This document shows, in pieces, positions 25,126 through 36,307 of a stretch of 64,000 bases of DNA (positions are counted from its first letter, which is position 1; each line of letters opens with the position of its first letter). Below the pieces are notes generated by a model that made no database searches, was not told the origin of the DNA, and saw nothing but the letters and a program-made list of their open reading frames with translations. Made by a program: the position numbers and the translations under genes. The stretch comes from Cerrena zonata (taxonomy: Eukaryota > Basidiomycota > Agaricomycetes > Polyporales > Cerrenaceae), in the NCBI GenBank assembly GCA_038087015.1, contig JASBNA010000002.1, positions 806,001-870,000 of the forward strand. The letters run 5' to 3'.

Positions 25126-26047
25126 CAACCTGATCTAAGTCATGCTGCAAGGGGATCTAGTGGAGTTGATCTAGTAGTTTGTAATTTTTCAACCGGATTT
25201 TAGAGATGTCGAAGAGAGGGGAGGATAATACCTATTCATTTTTCACTAACCACCGGGGTCGAGAATCTGAAGAGCCTTACTCATATGTTTTACTGCATTC
25301 CATACTCATTGATTTGTTTGTATCAAGAAGTGAAAAGATCTGTAGCTTGCTTTCTGCGTCATTTTTCTTCACTGCTAGTATAGCGTCTTGTAATTCGTAC
25401 CGGAAGTGAATTCACCGATTGCTTCTGATATTCGCTGGCCGGACCTCTACTTCATCATCGCGAAATGCACTTATTTATAGCAAGGTCCTCAATTACCTTT
25501 AGCTTGATGATGCAACTCATGACACAATGAATGCAATAGCGTATAGATATGCTTTTGATCCAAGGCTACATACAGAGGACTTCCGACGAGGGCACAGCCC
25601 TTCCAACCGGTACGGCAGTACTTTAGTGATGCGATAAGGGATTGTGGGGGATTGCGACAAGTGCAAGTCAATGGTGGGATGGTGAGGTAGGGAAAAAGGC
25701 ACAGCCTATCCAAAAGGAAAAGGGATGAACGAACAGGTATAGGCATTTTGGGGGAATTGAGGAAATCCCACAGGGAAGTCCTACCTCGGCCAAACACACC
25801 GCATCCTGCAAAGTACAACCACCACCCGGAAAGCAAAAAGTTTTGCGATAGCTGGCAGGAGAGCTAGAAGGAAATAAACAAAAAAGGGAATCTACAATTC
25901 GAATCCAAAAAAACTCGGCAAACCGCAAAATGGTACAGAAAATATGTGCTGTTTCAACCAAATATGATAAAATGACCCATCCAACGAGAAATAAGACCAC
26001 GATATATTGCTACAAATTCCAGGAACCATTGTTGTTATTAAACCGAT
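25126..26047. other. Intergenic between convergent genes, 0.9 kb
   Basis: Holds the 3' UTRs of Ies1 copy B and the following minus-strand gene. Short frames here lack coding codon use. Nothing else seen. Confidence 0.4.
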
Positions 26048-27304
26048 TTAGAAGGCTCCAGGAAGATTCAACTGGGGCTGACAGAAGCCACGACGTTCCC
26101 TCAAAGGGAGTGCAGGAGGAGCACTGTGTCTCCTGAGTTTACGCTCTTCCTCTGGAGTGCTTCCAGCAATGGAAACGGCAGAGTCAGTGCGAGGAGCGAG
26201 AGTGCGACGGCGGAGTCGAGAAAGCATGTCACGAGCGGTACGTTCGCGGGATTGCGAAGCGAGAGCCCTGAGGTTGTCCTCAGTGAAAGCGGTGGGAGAC
26301 ACTGACGAAATGTGAGGGACGACAGATGTCACGATTTGCAGGCTAGGTGCAGGAACCGCGGAGGGGGATGGAGGAGCGACAGCGCTGTCTAATTTCTCCA
26401 TAATGCTAGGGGTAGGGGGTGATGGCGTGCGGGAAGGGAATTGGAGACGGCCAACAGCAGCTGGTAAAACACGTCTTGGCTTAGGTGATACGGGTGCCTT
26501 TGCCTCACTAGTCAAGAAGGCGGGAAGACGAGCAGAGAAACGTGGCTTGCTCTCCGGCTTCACGGGAGCGCTGCTCAAGCTCAGACGAGCAGTGATCTCA
26601 TCGAGCGAAGGGAGGTGCTTGCGCTTGACCATCGAAGCACGAGCAGACTTGACATAAACCTGGCCTGGGATACGGTAGTCAACCTGCTCAACCCAACCAG
26701 AGCGGGCATACTGGTCGGGGTACTCGAGTGCCAAATCCTCGAAAACCGCAATAGGTGACTCCAAACCCGGAGAGGGCAGAGAGTAATGGAAAATGGCTGG
26801 TGACTCGGGAGGAGTTTTGGGCAACAAGGTGGCGGTGGGAGAAGGGGGCGCCAAGACTTTAGACAGGAAGAGAGCACGTCGCTCGACTGAACGCAAATCA
26901 AGAACAAACTTAGAATTATAAACAGCACGTCATAGAACAATAAACTTACCCTGCTTAGTCTTGTGCACTTTCAACGCAATCTCCTTGCGGAGGTCAGGCG
27001 ACCGCTTGCCGCCAACAGCAAAGTTGCGCTCTCTGGAGGCCTTCAGCAATGCTTCGAAGCGTTCGCGCTCGAGACCCTGGCCACGCACAGGTGAGTCGCT
27101 GGGGCGAAGTGGTGACAATTGTCTTGGAGAGATAGGCGAGACGACAGGTGGGGGAGACAACAGAGCAGGTCTGGGGCTGTCAGGCTCTTGCATGAAGTAC
27201 GGGTTCGCGGCGGCGAAGGGGGAGTACGGTTCGTTGATAGGGTCCTGGGGAGGAGCTGGAGAGATGGAAATTTGTGGGACGGGTGAAACTGCACAGGATG
27301 CCAT
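26048..27304 (-). CDS. Pro/Ser-rich protein of unknown function
   Basis: I do not recognise this gene. Two exons on the minus strand (27304-26950, 26886-26048) sum to 1194 nt and 397 residues, starting at ATG 27304 (MASCAVSPVPQISISPAPPQ). There is no signal peptide or membrane segment. Residues 75-125 form a basic, probably helical stretch (GLERERFEALLKASRERNFA, then DLRKEIALKVHKTKQ) that continues after the intron as VERRALFLSKVLAPPSP. A short ordered block follows (LALEYPDQYARSGWVEQVDY with RIPGQVYVKSARASMVKRKH), then disordered Pro/Ser segments, a helix (NLRALASQSRERTARDMLSR) and a basic end (RKLRRHSAPPALPLRERRGF). The RRHSAP element could be a kinase or 14-3-3 site. The composition suggests a scaffold or signalling adaptor; that is inference only. 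Confidence 0.7.
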
Positions 27305-28296
27305 GATGAATGAAAGTCGAGTAGAGAAGGAAAGAGTGAAGAATTATAGACTGGAATTAAGCAAGGGAAAGGGCGACCAGCACCGGGGCGATTGTCGAGA
27401 ATGAAAATGCACCAAGAGAAAGCCGATTCCCCCAGGGAAAGTAGAATATAAAGAGGCTGAGCACAGAGACACAACCGCAACAACACCGGAAGGATGGGAA
27501 GAGCTCTGCACTGAGGAAGACCGGAGGAAAAAGAAAGACGAACGCTCAGTCTCAGATTTAAATCCAAATCCTCACCGCCACGGCAACAAGCCATCCGTCC
27601 GTCCTCCCGCACGCCTCCCTCCCCTCCTGGCTTCGTGCACTCAACACCCACAGCAGTGCATGGCAACCCTTGCTATAAATCTTCCATCTGCGATGTCCGC
27701 TGGCTCTCTTTCCTCCCTCTTGCTCTCTCTCTCGTCTCTCCGCAGCCCTCGCCCCGTGCAGCGCTTTAGATCGACGACGGTTGTTACCTGGACGAAACGC
27801 GCCCTGACCGTGATATCACCCAGGCATTCCCAGATCACCCGTGGAACCTCCTCCAATGCATACATCCATGTCCCAAACAGCCCCAGGCTTGGCACCGTTG
27901 CACCGTCCCGTTGCGATCTGCCATACGTAACTCCTTATCAGAATATCTCCTCTCATTTCTAGTAATGCCTCTGCTTGTCACAACCGCTCCGACTATCACC
28001 TCTGGTAGGAACGCTCACCTCATCAGACCTTTCAGAGCCACATAGACTGCGCAATAGTCAGGTTCTCATCAGGACTCCGGCCTCCACTGGGCTGTCCATA
28101 CTTATTCATACATCTCATACATCTTTCTGTACATATTTACCCGCCTGACCTGAAACTCAATCAAACGGAACTTTGCTTGGTGTTCAATTTCTCTTCGTTC
28201 GCGTGGTCTTCGTCACCGTCCACACAAGGCTGTGTCAGGTCTATGAAAATACAATTTTGTTACACAACAATCTAATCTAATGCACATTCGAATGTT
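27305..28296. other. Intergenic, 1 kb
   Basis: Promoter of the Pro/Ser-rich gene (minus strand, upstream of 27304) and 3' flank of LYS1. The stretch 27500-27750 is CT-rich on the plus strand. Overlapping open frames on both strands look like shadows of composition, not genes. Confidence 0.4.
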
Positions 28297-29602
28297 CTAC
28301 AATCCTTCGGCCTTGACAGCCAAAGCTAGTTTTTCCTTGTATAGCTTTTCCGCATCAGTCCAGACACGAGCTGTCTGTCTACTAGGCAGCTGTAGTAACG
28401 ACGGAAGCAGGTCGGAGCTGAATTGCTCTGAAGCTTCCCTGGGCAGTAAAGTTGGCAGATGGTCAATGGAGATCACGGTCATCGAGGGGTTCCCCTCCCT
28501 AGATAGAGTCAAGTCAGTGGGGAGTTCGGCCACAAGAACATCTGTCAATACTCACCCTACTTCGACAGGAACTGTAGGGTTGGAGAAGGTAGTGTTGATA
28601 TTGTAGATGGGAATAGGATTGTGAGGATTGGTTGTATCACAGCTAACATCCACAACTACGGCAAGTTGTCGGTCTTTTCCGGCAGCATCGATTTGCTTAT
28701 GAGTCAAGAAGTGTGGGATGGGAGATGACAGGTAGATGCAGTTGACGAAAATGTCCACGTCGAGAATTTCCTGGAACGGACCTCCCTTTGCTGTCTCTGC
28801 CATGTCCCACTTCAAGATATCGTCCCTGGAGATGAATTGAGTCAGCGATACTGGTTGCCTAGCCACAAATAACTTCGAACTTCGAATACTCACTCTTCGA
28901 GCCCAATCTTCTTAAAAAGGTCAACTGCGCCTCGTCCGCATCGGCCCAAGGCACCTATCACGAGGGCCTTTACACCCTTGCCGGTACCACCAAGGGCAGC
29001 CTTAACTGCCTCAACCATCTCGGTCTCATTAGCGTAGGGCTCGAGCTTGCCGAGCTTCTTGCCCTTCTTTTGGGAAGCTAATGCAAGTGCACCAGCAGCA
29101 GCACCTGCGAATCCAGCATGATATCCAAAAGCAGCAACTCGACGGCCACTTTCGTCGGTCAAGAATTCGAGATCGTAGAGGGTACCGCCACCATTGTGGA
29201 ATCGTGCGAGTACGGAAGACCAACCGGCCTGAGTCTTGTAGCAGTGTGCGAATTGGATGTGGGTATGCGGTAGGGGCTCGGTAGAAACGGGCAGCTCCTT
29301 CAAGCCAATGATGGGGATCTCCTTGGGCGCAGACGGCCATGAGTTGTTCTCGACGAGCTTGCATCCCACACTATGTCATCACATAAAACATTGAATAGGT
29401 ATTCATACACCTCCTAATGGATATGAGATTTATTAGATACGTACGCTTCGAACTCGGCATCGTCGAATATTCTTTGATCATCGCGCTCAACAATGATATC
29501 GAAACCGGCATCGATCAGCTTTTTGGCGGTGGTGGGGGTAAGAGCGGATCGTCTCTCAAACTCTTTCTTTTCGCAACGAAGCCAAAGGGTGGGGCGAGAC
29601 AT
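28297..29602 (-). CDS. LYS1: Saccharopine dehydrogenase (NAD+, L-lysine-forming)
   Basis: Last enzyme of the fungal alpha-aminoadipate route: oxidises saccharopine to L-lysine and 2-oxoglutarate with NAD+. Four exons on the minus strand (29602-29445, 29370-28894, 28825-28556, 28498-28297) sum to 1107 nt and 368 residues, close to the about 370 of yeast Lys1. Seen in order: [20 protein letters not shown] at the N-terminus, [56 protein letters not shown], the nucleotide-binding [50 protein letters not shown] and the family end [20 protein letters not shown]. The extreme C-terminus (VKAEGL) is not an obvious PTS1, although yeast Lys1 is peroxisomal. Divergent from KAE1 with 220 bp between starts. 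Confidence 0.95.
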
Positions 29603-29822
29603 GTTAACGGGTCAAGGAGATGATGGATGGTAACGGTGAATGAGTGAGATGATTGTATGCTTAAAGTTTTATAGCATCGAAGACTTGGTCTGACTCGAGA
29701 AATGCTTGATCTAATCTAATCTTGTGTCCATGTACTCCATATATCCAGCATCTCTCGGCCGAGCTCTCTTCCTCCTTGACCACTCATCTCGGGTTGTATA
29801 GTATATTTCATCGCCTCCTTTG
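29603..29822. promoter_or_regulatory. Shared intergenic promoter of LYS1 and KAE1
   Basis: Only 220 bp separate the two divergent ATGs. The sequence contains AT-rich words (ttaaagttttatag at about 29660) near the LYS1 side that might serve as a core promoter. No Gcn4-type TGACTCA is present, though TGACTC occurs at about 29691. Confidence 0.35.
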
Positions 29823-31311
29823 ATGCCTGGAAAAATTCGTAAGAGATCGCCCCTCAAGGCCCCAGGTACTTCGCATGAAATGCATACATCCGGTTGCCAA
29901 CTAATAAGCTTCAGAAAGACCATACATCGCTCTTGGACTGGAAGGCTCTGCTAATAAGCTTGGAGCAGGCATTATTAAACATTCTCCAGACGGTTCGACA
30001 GAGGTTCTATCTAATGTCAGACATACATATATCACGCCTCCGGGGGAAGGCTTCCTTCCTCGAGACACCGCCCAACATCACCGAGCCTGGGCTCTAACAG
30101 TGATCAACGATGCCCTTAAGACAGCGGAGATATCGCTGCATGACATTGATTGTATCTGTTTCACAAAAGGTGAGATGATCACGGATAGTTCATTGTATCG
30201 AAACCATTCTCATACGAAGTTGTTAGGTCCTGGGATGGGCGCACCGTTAACATCAGTTGCATTAGTTGCGAGAACACTATCTCTGCTTTACAACAAACCT
30301 CTCGTGGGTGTAAATCACTGCGTCGGCCGTAAGTCTGATACACTAGCAATCCAGCTTATTCCATTCATCTGACTCAAACGACAGATATCGAGATGGGCAG
30401 ACAAATAACCGGCGCAAAGAACCCAGTCGTTCTCTACGTATCTGGCGGCAATACACAAGTGATCGCTTACTCGCAACAGTGTTATCGTATTTTTGGCGAA
30501 ACTCTAGACATCGCAGTCGGGAACTGTCTAGACAGGTTCGCGAGAGTGATCAACCTTAGCAATGATCCCAGTCCTGGTTACAATATCGAACAAGAAGCGA
30601 AGAAGTACGTCATGCGATCTCCTCGGATAATGAAATGTTTCTGATCGCAAGCAGGGGAAAGAGACTTTTGACATTGCCCTATGCTACGAAGGGAATGGAT
30701 GTTAGTCTGAGTGGGATACTCACGTCTGTAGAAGCTTATACACAAGATAAACGGTTCCGACCAGATGGACCAAGAAATGAGGCTGACACAGATATTATCA
30801 CACCCCAAGACCTCTGTTTCTCATTACAAGAAACCGTTTTTGCAATGCTCGTCGAAATTACTGAACGTGCCATGGCTCATATTGGTAGCAAGGAAGTCCT
30901 TATCGTAGGAGGTGTTGGCTGTACGATTTCGTTATTTCTATTTCATTTTGAATGTCGTTGAAATGATCCGTCCTTCACAGGTAACGAGCGGCTTCAGGAG
31001 ATGATGGGGGTTATGGCTACAGAACGCGGCGGCCAGGTGTTCGCGACCGACGAACGGCAAGTATCAATTTGTCTTTTTGATCAAGCTTGGCTGACACCAT
31101 TTTCCCTCTTACAGGTTTTGCATTGACAATGGAATCATGATTGCTCAAGCGGGTTTACTGAGTTATCGAATGGGTTTTGAAACACCACTGGCCAAAAGCC
31201 AATGTACTCAGCGGTATGTACATCCCGTGTAGAGAAGCAGTGGGGTTTCTCTGAACCGTTTGAATTTCTAGGTTCCGGACGGATCAGGTCCATGTGGCGT
31301 GGAGAGCGTAG
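29823..31311 (+). CDS. KAE1: KEOPS complex catalytic subunit Kae1 (tRNA threonylcarbamoyltransferase)
   Basis: Transfers the threonylcarbamoyl group to A37 of ANN-decoding tRNAs (t6A) within the KEOPS/EKC complex. Eight exons (29823-29865, 29915-30169, 30227-30328, 30385-30604, 30655-30920, 30981-31056, 31115-31213, 31272-31311) sum to 1101 nt and 366 residues. The ASKHA fold is shown by [57 protein letters not shown], the metal-binding NHCVGHIEMGR (His130, His134), [25 protein letters not shown] and [17 protein letters not shown]. The intron 31057-31114 begins GCAAGT, a GC-AG intron: the only GT nearby (31061) would give an immediate frame stop. No mitochondrial leader, so this is the cytosolic Kae1, not Qri7. 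Converges with the glycosyltransferase gene. Confidence 0.95.
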
Positions 31312-31439
31312 ATGGTTGTTGGTTTGACTTTACAAGAATAATAGCCCCATGGGGTTTGTATACATTGCTCCTACATCACTTCTTGTACAGTATCCGTGTT
31401 GTGTATTCTACATTCTGACCTTCTAAACGTTGTGATTGT

Positions 31440-32543
31440 TCATGCAGTTGAAGGGGTGTGAGCAACATGGGTGTCGACGATCTTCCAACCTTCCTCATCT
31501 GTCTTTCTCATTTCCTTTCCGAGTTTCTCGTATCTATCCCACCACCAACGGTCAACTTCGTCGTAATCTCCGCCGGAACCGGGAGGCAGGCTCCAGGGTT
31601 TCTCATGGAAAATGTAATGCAGGCAGCACACCTCTTCATCCCTCCACAACGGCTTGTGAATCAGCCTCAAGGTCTTCAGCGCATTGTAAATATACGGGAG
31701 CACTTTCCATTTGCCCTCGAAGAAAGCCGCCAACAGATCCTGATCTGGGAATGCAAATGTTGGAACGAGCGGCGATGTCATGAGGAATTGGCGAATATCC
31801 TTCGCAAGCTTTGATGAAGGGGTGATGATAACGAGCCCAGAGTTCAGTTGTTTATAGGGCTGTGGGCTAGAAGGCGTTATCACTGGTGGGTTTGTGATCC
31901 CTGTAGGGTGAATCACGGAGGTATACGCGCAATTCTCGGGTATCCTGTCAAACGTCCAAGATATGTCATTCAGTGACAAATAAACGGTGAAATAACATAC
32001 CAATCTGTGGGGTAATGAGGGAATTTGCGAGGATTGCAAGCACAGGCGTGTACCGCCGCAATCCAATCGTTGGGGAGGTCCATTTCCATTAGTTCGTCCA
32101 TATTCTTGAGGATGATCATATCTGAGTCGATTAGAACGACTCGCTATGGGCTACGTTAGAGTAGAGGGGGTCTAGAGTATGAGGCTAATCACCTCGTACT
32201 CTACAAGTTCGAAAGCTCTATAATACCATGAGCACAGACCCTGAGGCGAGTACTGCTTCAGAACTTACTGGAGTTTAGTCCATGTATCAGCAAATCGGGT
32301 GAATCTTGAATCTCGCTCGGCCATTGAACTGGTCTCGTCCTGAGGCTGCAATCTATCAATTTCTCGTATGGGGATACCCCTCTTCTTCAATATACGTCGA
32401 GCATCCTGAGGTAGCTGTGGTGTAGCCATTATTACCAGAGGGTATTTCGATCCAACAGCTTTCAGACAGTTGTCTACGACTAAAGCACCTGGTAAATATT
32501 CAGTCTTGGTCAGTAGCGTAACCCACGCCGCATTAGGTGCCAT
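31440..32543 (-). CDS. Glycosyltransferase family 8 protein (glycogenin-like)
   Basis: Retaining glycosyltransferase with a nucleotide-sugar donor; acceptor unknown. Four exons on the minus strand (32543-32269, 32217-32193, 32143-32001, 31944-31440) sum to 948 nt and 315 residues. Exon 2 is only 25 bases and restores AFELVEYE just before the donor/metal motif RVVLIDSDMIILKNMDEL (DxD at 106-108). Other landmarks: AAWVTLLTKTEYLPGALVV at the N-terminus, LNSGLVIITPSS, FAFPDQDLLAAFFEGKWKV, LPYIYNALKTL and IFHEKPWS (His of the family). There is no signal peptide or membrane anchor, so it is probably cytosolic, as for the glycogenin and galactinol-synthase branches. It lacks the long C-terminal glycogen-synthase-binding tail of glycogenin. 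Only 128 bp from the end of KAE1. Confidence 0.88.
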
Positions 32544-33203
32544 GTCTAACAGAAAACTAGAGCCTAGAGATGGGTCAGGGAGGTGAGGTTATTGATCAAA
32601 CCCTAGCTTTCGAGCACCGCCGGTTTATTAAGACCCCAGAGTGGATCCGATCGATGGTCGCATAATCCTAGATATGGGTCCAACATGTCATATGTGTCTT
32701 ACAGAGAGCCAGTAGCGTTTACAACCAGTAACTGCCGCTCTTGAAGAATGTCACAGAAAGAAACGGGAAAGAACGTCGGTCGTGGAATGATCGAAGCAAG
32801 TTTATGGTCAGGCATCAACATAATGGGTAAGCCAAGAATGCAAAGTTTACGAGAAGATCACAGTATTAGGTCAAGATATCGATCCTTCTCAATCGGAAAT
32901 TTGGGCTGCCGACGGAGATGAATTCAGAAAAAGTGTATGGAAGACATTTATATGGACATCGTAGCCCTGCCGCTAAGTTCTGCAACAACCTGAGGCGGCG
33001 TATCACAGCCAATCCTATTTTCTGGCTCCGGAGATCCTGACTATTTGCGCTGATACCGTCTCACAACGAGGTTTTCACTCAGACGCTGTCCAATCGTGTT
33101 TCATGCATAAATGTAGAGCATGATCATACAAAGAGATAACATGGGAGGATGCTAAGACGACAGAGATGGACGATGCGAGAAAAACCAGAGCGAGGGAAGG
33201 GAA
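32544..33203. other. Intergenic, 0.66 kb
   Basis: Promoter of the glycosyltransferase gene and 3' flank of the eS28 gene. No coding-like frame, no RNA gene recognised. Confidence 0.4.
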
Positions 33204-33587
33204 TTAGCGGAGACGACTGAGAACAGATAGTCAGAACGGATGTTTTGGGTAAATTTCGGATACACATACCGAGCCTCACGCTCACTCTCCAGGAGAGCCA
33301 AGATGTCCTTCTCACGGACGGGGCCCTTCACGTTACGGATGATGGTTCGGTTGGCATCGTCCATGAACTCGACACGGACTTGAGTGACACCTCCACGAGA
33401 ACCAGTCCTGCCGAGGACCTAGAGACAGAGAAAGATGAAAGTCAGATATGAGCATTTTGAGGGGTCTAGGGATTGTGATGAACCTTGACGACGGTGGCGA
33501 GCTTGACGGGGGCTTTTGATGAATCCTGCATGCATTTGTGTTAGCTATATATCTCAGATGAGCAAACTGGCAGCATAGACCCACCAT
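33204..33587 (-). CDS. RPS28: Small ribosomal subunit protein eS28
   Basis: Component of the 40S subunit head near the mRNA exit channel. Four exons on the minus strand (33587-33585, 33525-33484, 33418-33270, 33216-33204) sum to 207 nt and 68 residues, the normal size. Exon 1 is the start codon alone, followed at once by an intron (GTGGGT). The protein reads [20 protein letters not shown] then [36 protein letters not shown] and the canonical end ESEREARRLR. Intron 2 has an unusual GTTCAT donor. Confidence 0.95.
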
Positions 33588-34076
33588 TTTAACGAGTTGA
33601 AGGCTGGCGAGGACGAAACTCGAGGGATTTTTGGGTCGGTGGACGGTGAGGAAAAATAAGGTTCACCATCAGTCCCGTCCCAAAACTCAGCTCGGCTTTC
33701 CCCGCTCGGACGCCCAAATTGGGAAGCTCTACAAGAAACGCACAACAATATTCGCTATGTGTTTGCAAACCTCTACTATTGGAGCGTTAGCTGGCGATGA
33801 TTCAATCGAGGAGAAATCCACGAATTAATCATCATTGACATATTATTTTGCTTCACAATAATCAATAAACGAAGTACAAAAACAGTCTGAAACAGCCCAC
33901 TGGTTACAAGTGTTGTCGGAGTGTACAGTGATATGTCTTGAGTTTGTATCGCCAGTAAAATACTCAATCACGTCTTCGTGTCATTATGGTGTTATATACA
34001 ATGCGTAAATAGTCTAGTCCATCGGAGTGGAGAGGAATTGATAAAGTAACTGAAGGACAAACCAATAAGAGCGCAA
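33588..34076. other. Intergenic, 0.5 kb
   Basis: Promoter of the eS28 gene (upstream of 33587 on the minus strand) and 3' UTR of lipoyl synthase. Nothing else seen. Confidence 0.4.
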
Positions 34077-35582
34077 CTATGATGTCGTAGCAGAAGCTGA
34101 AAGATCAACCTTTTCCTCGGCAACAAGTTTCTTGGTCCGGTTAACCGTTCCCTTGCCTCTCAAAACGTTTTCAATATAGAACTCGCCAGCCTGAATATTT
34201 CTGTCAGAAAATACGGATTCGGAATCAAAAGATTGACAAACCTTGTAACTACTTCGAACGAGAGGTCCGCTAGCAACGTAGAGGAAGCCCATATCTTCTG
34301 CGACTTGCTTCCATCGGTCGAATTCGGCTGGGGTAACATATCGATCGACTTTCATATGTCGTTTGGTCGGTCGCATATATTGGCCGAATGTAACGACATC
34401 AACGTCAACATTCCGAAGTTCTTGGCAAAATATTTATGTCAGGAAGAAGGGTGCATCAGGTTAAGAGAGGAAACATACCTTTCAAGGTTTGCAGAATTTG
34501 ATCTTCATTCTCGCCGACACCGAGCATTATGCTCGTCTTGGTTACACGGGCACCTGATTTCTTGGCATGCTCTAGCACTTTCAAACTTTGTCTGAATGTG
34601 GCTCGTCGATCTCGTACGAAAGGCGTAAGCTCCTCGGTCGTCTCGACGTTGTGCGCGTAGACATCAAGACCGGATTTCGCAACTATTGAAACATGTTCCA
34701 TTGATCCGGCGAAGTCACCAGTCAATGCTTCAACGAGAATATGGGGTGCCCTAAAATGGAGATTAATTTGTTGAATTTTATTCATTGAGACATTCGATAA
34801 TACGCACTTCTGCTTGATCTTGCGAATTGTTTCCGCGAAGTGATGTGCGCCACCGTCGGCCAGGTCTACAATAACTTTAGTAAACGAGGGACGGGTGCAC
34901 ACAGTATAATACTTACCATCACGATCAACAGTGGTTAACACAATATATCCGAGACCCCATCGACTGATAGCCTCAGCAGTGTTCTCCGGTTCATGGGGAT
35001 CGAGCGGAGGGGGGTTCCGTGAAGTCTTCACGGAGCAGAACCTACAACCTCGGGTACATGTATCACCCATAAGCTATATCCATTATCATAAGTATACCAT
35101 AGATCAATAAAGAGAAGTAGACCAACCATGATTGTAGCTGTAGCTCCTCGTTTGTCTTCCTCCTCGGTTGCACCTTCTTTACCACCCCAGCAATCCCCAA
35201 TGTTCGGACATCGTGCTTCTTCACAGACAGTATGAAGACCCAGACCCCTCAGGTCTTTCTTAATTTTGCTAAACGATTTGCCGGTAGGTATTGAGGTCTT
35301 CAGGTACGATGGCAAACGAGGTCTGCATTCGTGTCATTTATTTCAATCGTAGGAGGTCTGAGGTTGGAAAGCTCACTGGGTAGTGTTTCCAAGTACAACC
35401 CGATCCTGGACGTCTCCTGCTATGAACTCGTCCAGACTAGGTCCGTCCGCCAATGTCTGACTAAACCTCGACTTCGAGGATGAAGGCGTAGCAAGCCATC
35501 GTGCGTGATTGACGCATGGCTTTGATATGGCCTTTCCAGTAGAGCGTAGCATAGATTTCGTCGCAGACACCGACCGAGACAT
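34077..35582 (-). CDS. LIP5: Lipoyl synthase, mitochondrial
   Basis: Radical-SAM enzyme that inserts two sulfurs into the octanoyl chain on lipoyl domains of 2-oxoacid dehydrogenases. Seven exons on the minus strand (35582-35377, 35322-35127, 35073-34917, 34865-34808, 34750-34479, 34420-34242, 34190-34077) sum to 1182 nt and 393 residues. The N-terminus is Ser/Arg/Lys-rich, as expected for a mitochondrial presequence. Both iron-sulfur clusters are present: the auxiliary CX4CX5C ([17 protein letters not shown], Cys102/107/113) and the radical-SAM CX3CX2C ([20 protein letters not shown], Cys140/144/147). Also [39 protein letters not shown] and the C-terminal RSSYKAGEFY, whose serine ligates the auxiliary cluster. 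The intron before exon 3 separates TIM from LMGDTC. Divergent from CMC1. Confidence 0.95.
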
Positions 35583-35790
35583 GTCAGGACCTGAGTAGAA
35601 GTTGAGAGATGAGGAAACTAGTAGCAAAGTCGTAAGATGTCGGCGGGTACTTGCTTATGGACAGAATACTTTTAGCGTCTACTCCAAAGGCGGGATCCCG
35701 ACGGCGTCGCTCAAAATGGCAAGTGGGCGGCCTTTCTGGGAGGAGCGCTTCATGGTCAAGGCAACTTTGGCTTGAACTTGCTTGACTGGC
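35583..35790. promoter_or_regulatory. Shared intergenic promoter of LIP5 and CMC1
   Basis: 208 bp between divergent start codons of two mitochondrial-protein genes. No TATA box or repeat was recognised. Confidence 0.35.
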
Positions 35791-36158
35791 ATGGATACAC
35801 TTTCTAGGAGGGAAGAGGAAACACTCCTTAAAACCACAAAGGCCCGTGCGTTGAAGGAATGTGATGACGTTGTAAAAGGTACTAACCGTTTCGTTCTATT
35901 TGGAGCTGCTGATTCAAAGAATTCTATGGTAGCGTTTGCAGAATGCTCGTCTGGTCGCACCGTGTCTGTTGCGTGGGCGTGCCGTGATCAACATAAACTC
36001 GTTCAACAGTGCATGCTTCAATAGTATGTCCTAACACGCTTCGACAATTCACTGGATACTCAAAACCTTATAGCACGGGACCAGACAATATGGCTATTGT
36101 GCGAGACGAGTACCTCCGGCTGAGAAATCAGCAAGCTGCACAAAAGACTGCTTCGTGA
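35791..36158 (+). CDS. CMC1: Cytochrome c oxidase assembly protein, Cmc1-like twin CX9C
   Basis: Small intermembrane-space protein involved in copper handling and Cox1 assembly. Three exons (35791-35878, 35933-36023, 36074-36158) sum to 264 nt and 87 residues. The twin CX9C motif is clear: Cys24/Cys34 in KECDDVVKAFAECSSGR and Cys46/Cys56 in WACRDQHKLVQQC. The first intron falls between the cysteines of the first motif, after VVK. The N-terminal DTLSRREEETLLKTTKARAL is typical of the Cmc1 branch. The start at 35791 is the first ATG in frame; a short upstream exon cannot be excluded. Convergent with PEX11, 149 bp apart. Confidence 0.88.
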
Positions 36159-36307
36159 TACGTGTAACACTCGTCTTCGTTTCTGTATGATTGTTTTATC
36201 TTGTTTGTGCACACCGCTCTACGACGAAAGATAGCACAGAACACGTTGGAAACATGATAAAATGGCAAGTACAACAATGATAATATAGATGTATAGCAAC
36301 AAATAAT

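Noticed and set aside
27043..27962. Long frames on both strands beside the Pro/Ser-rich gene
   Set aside because: Partly a shadow of the real gene and partly low-complexity promoter sequence.
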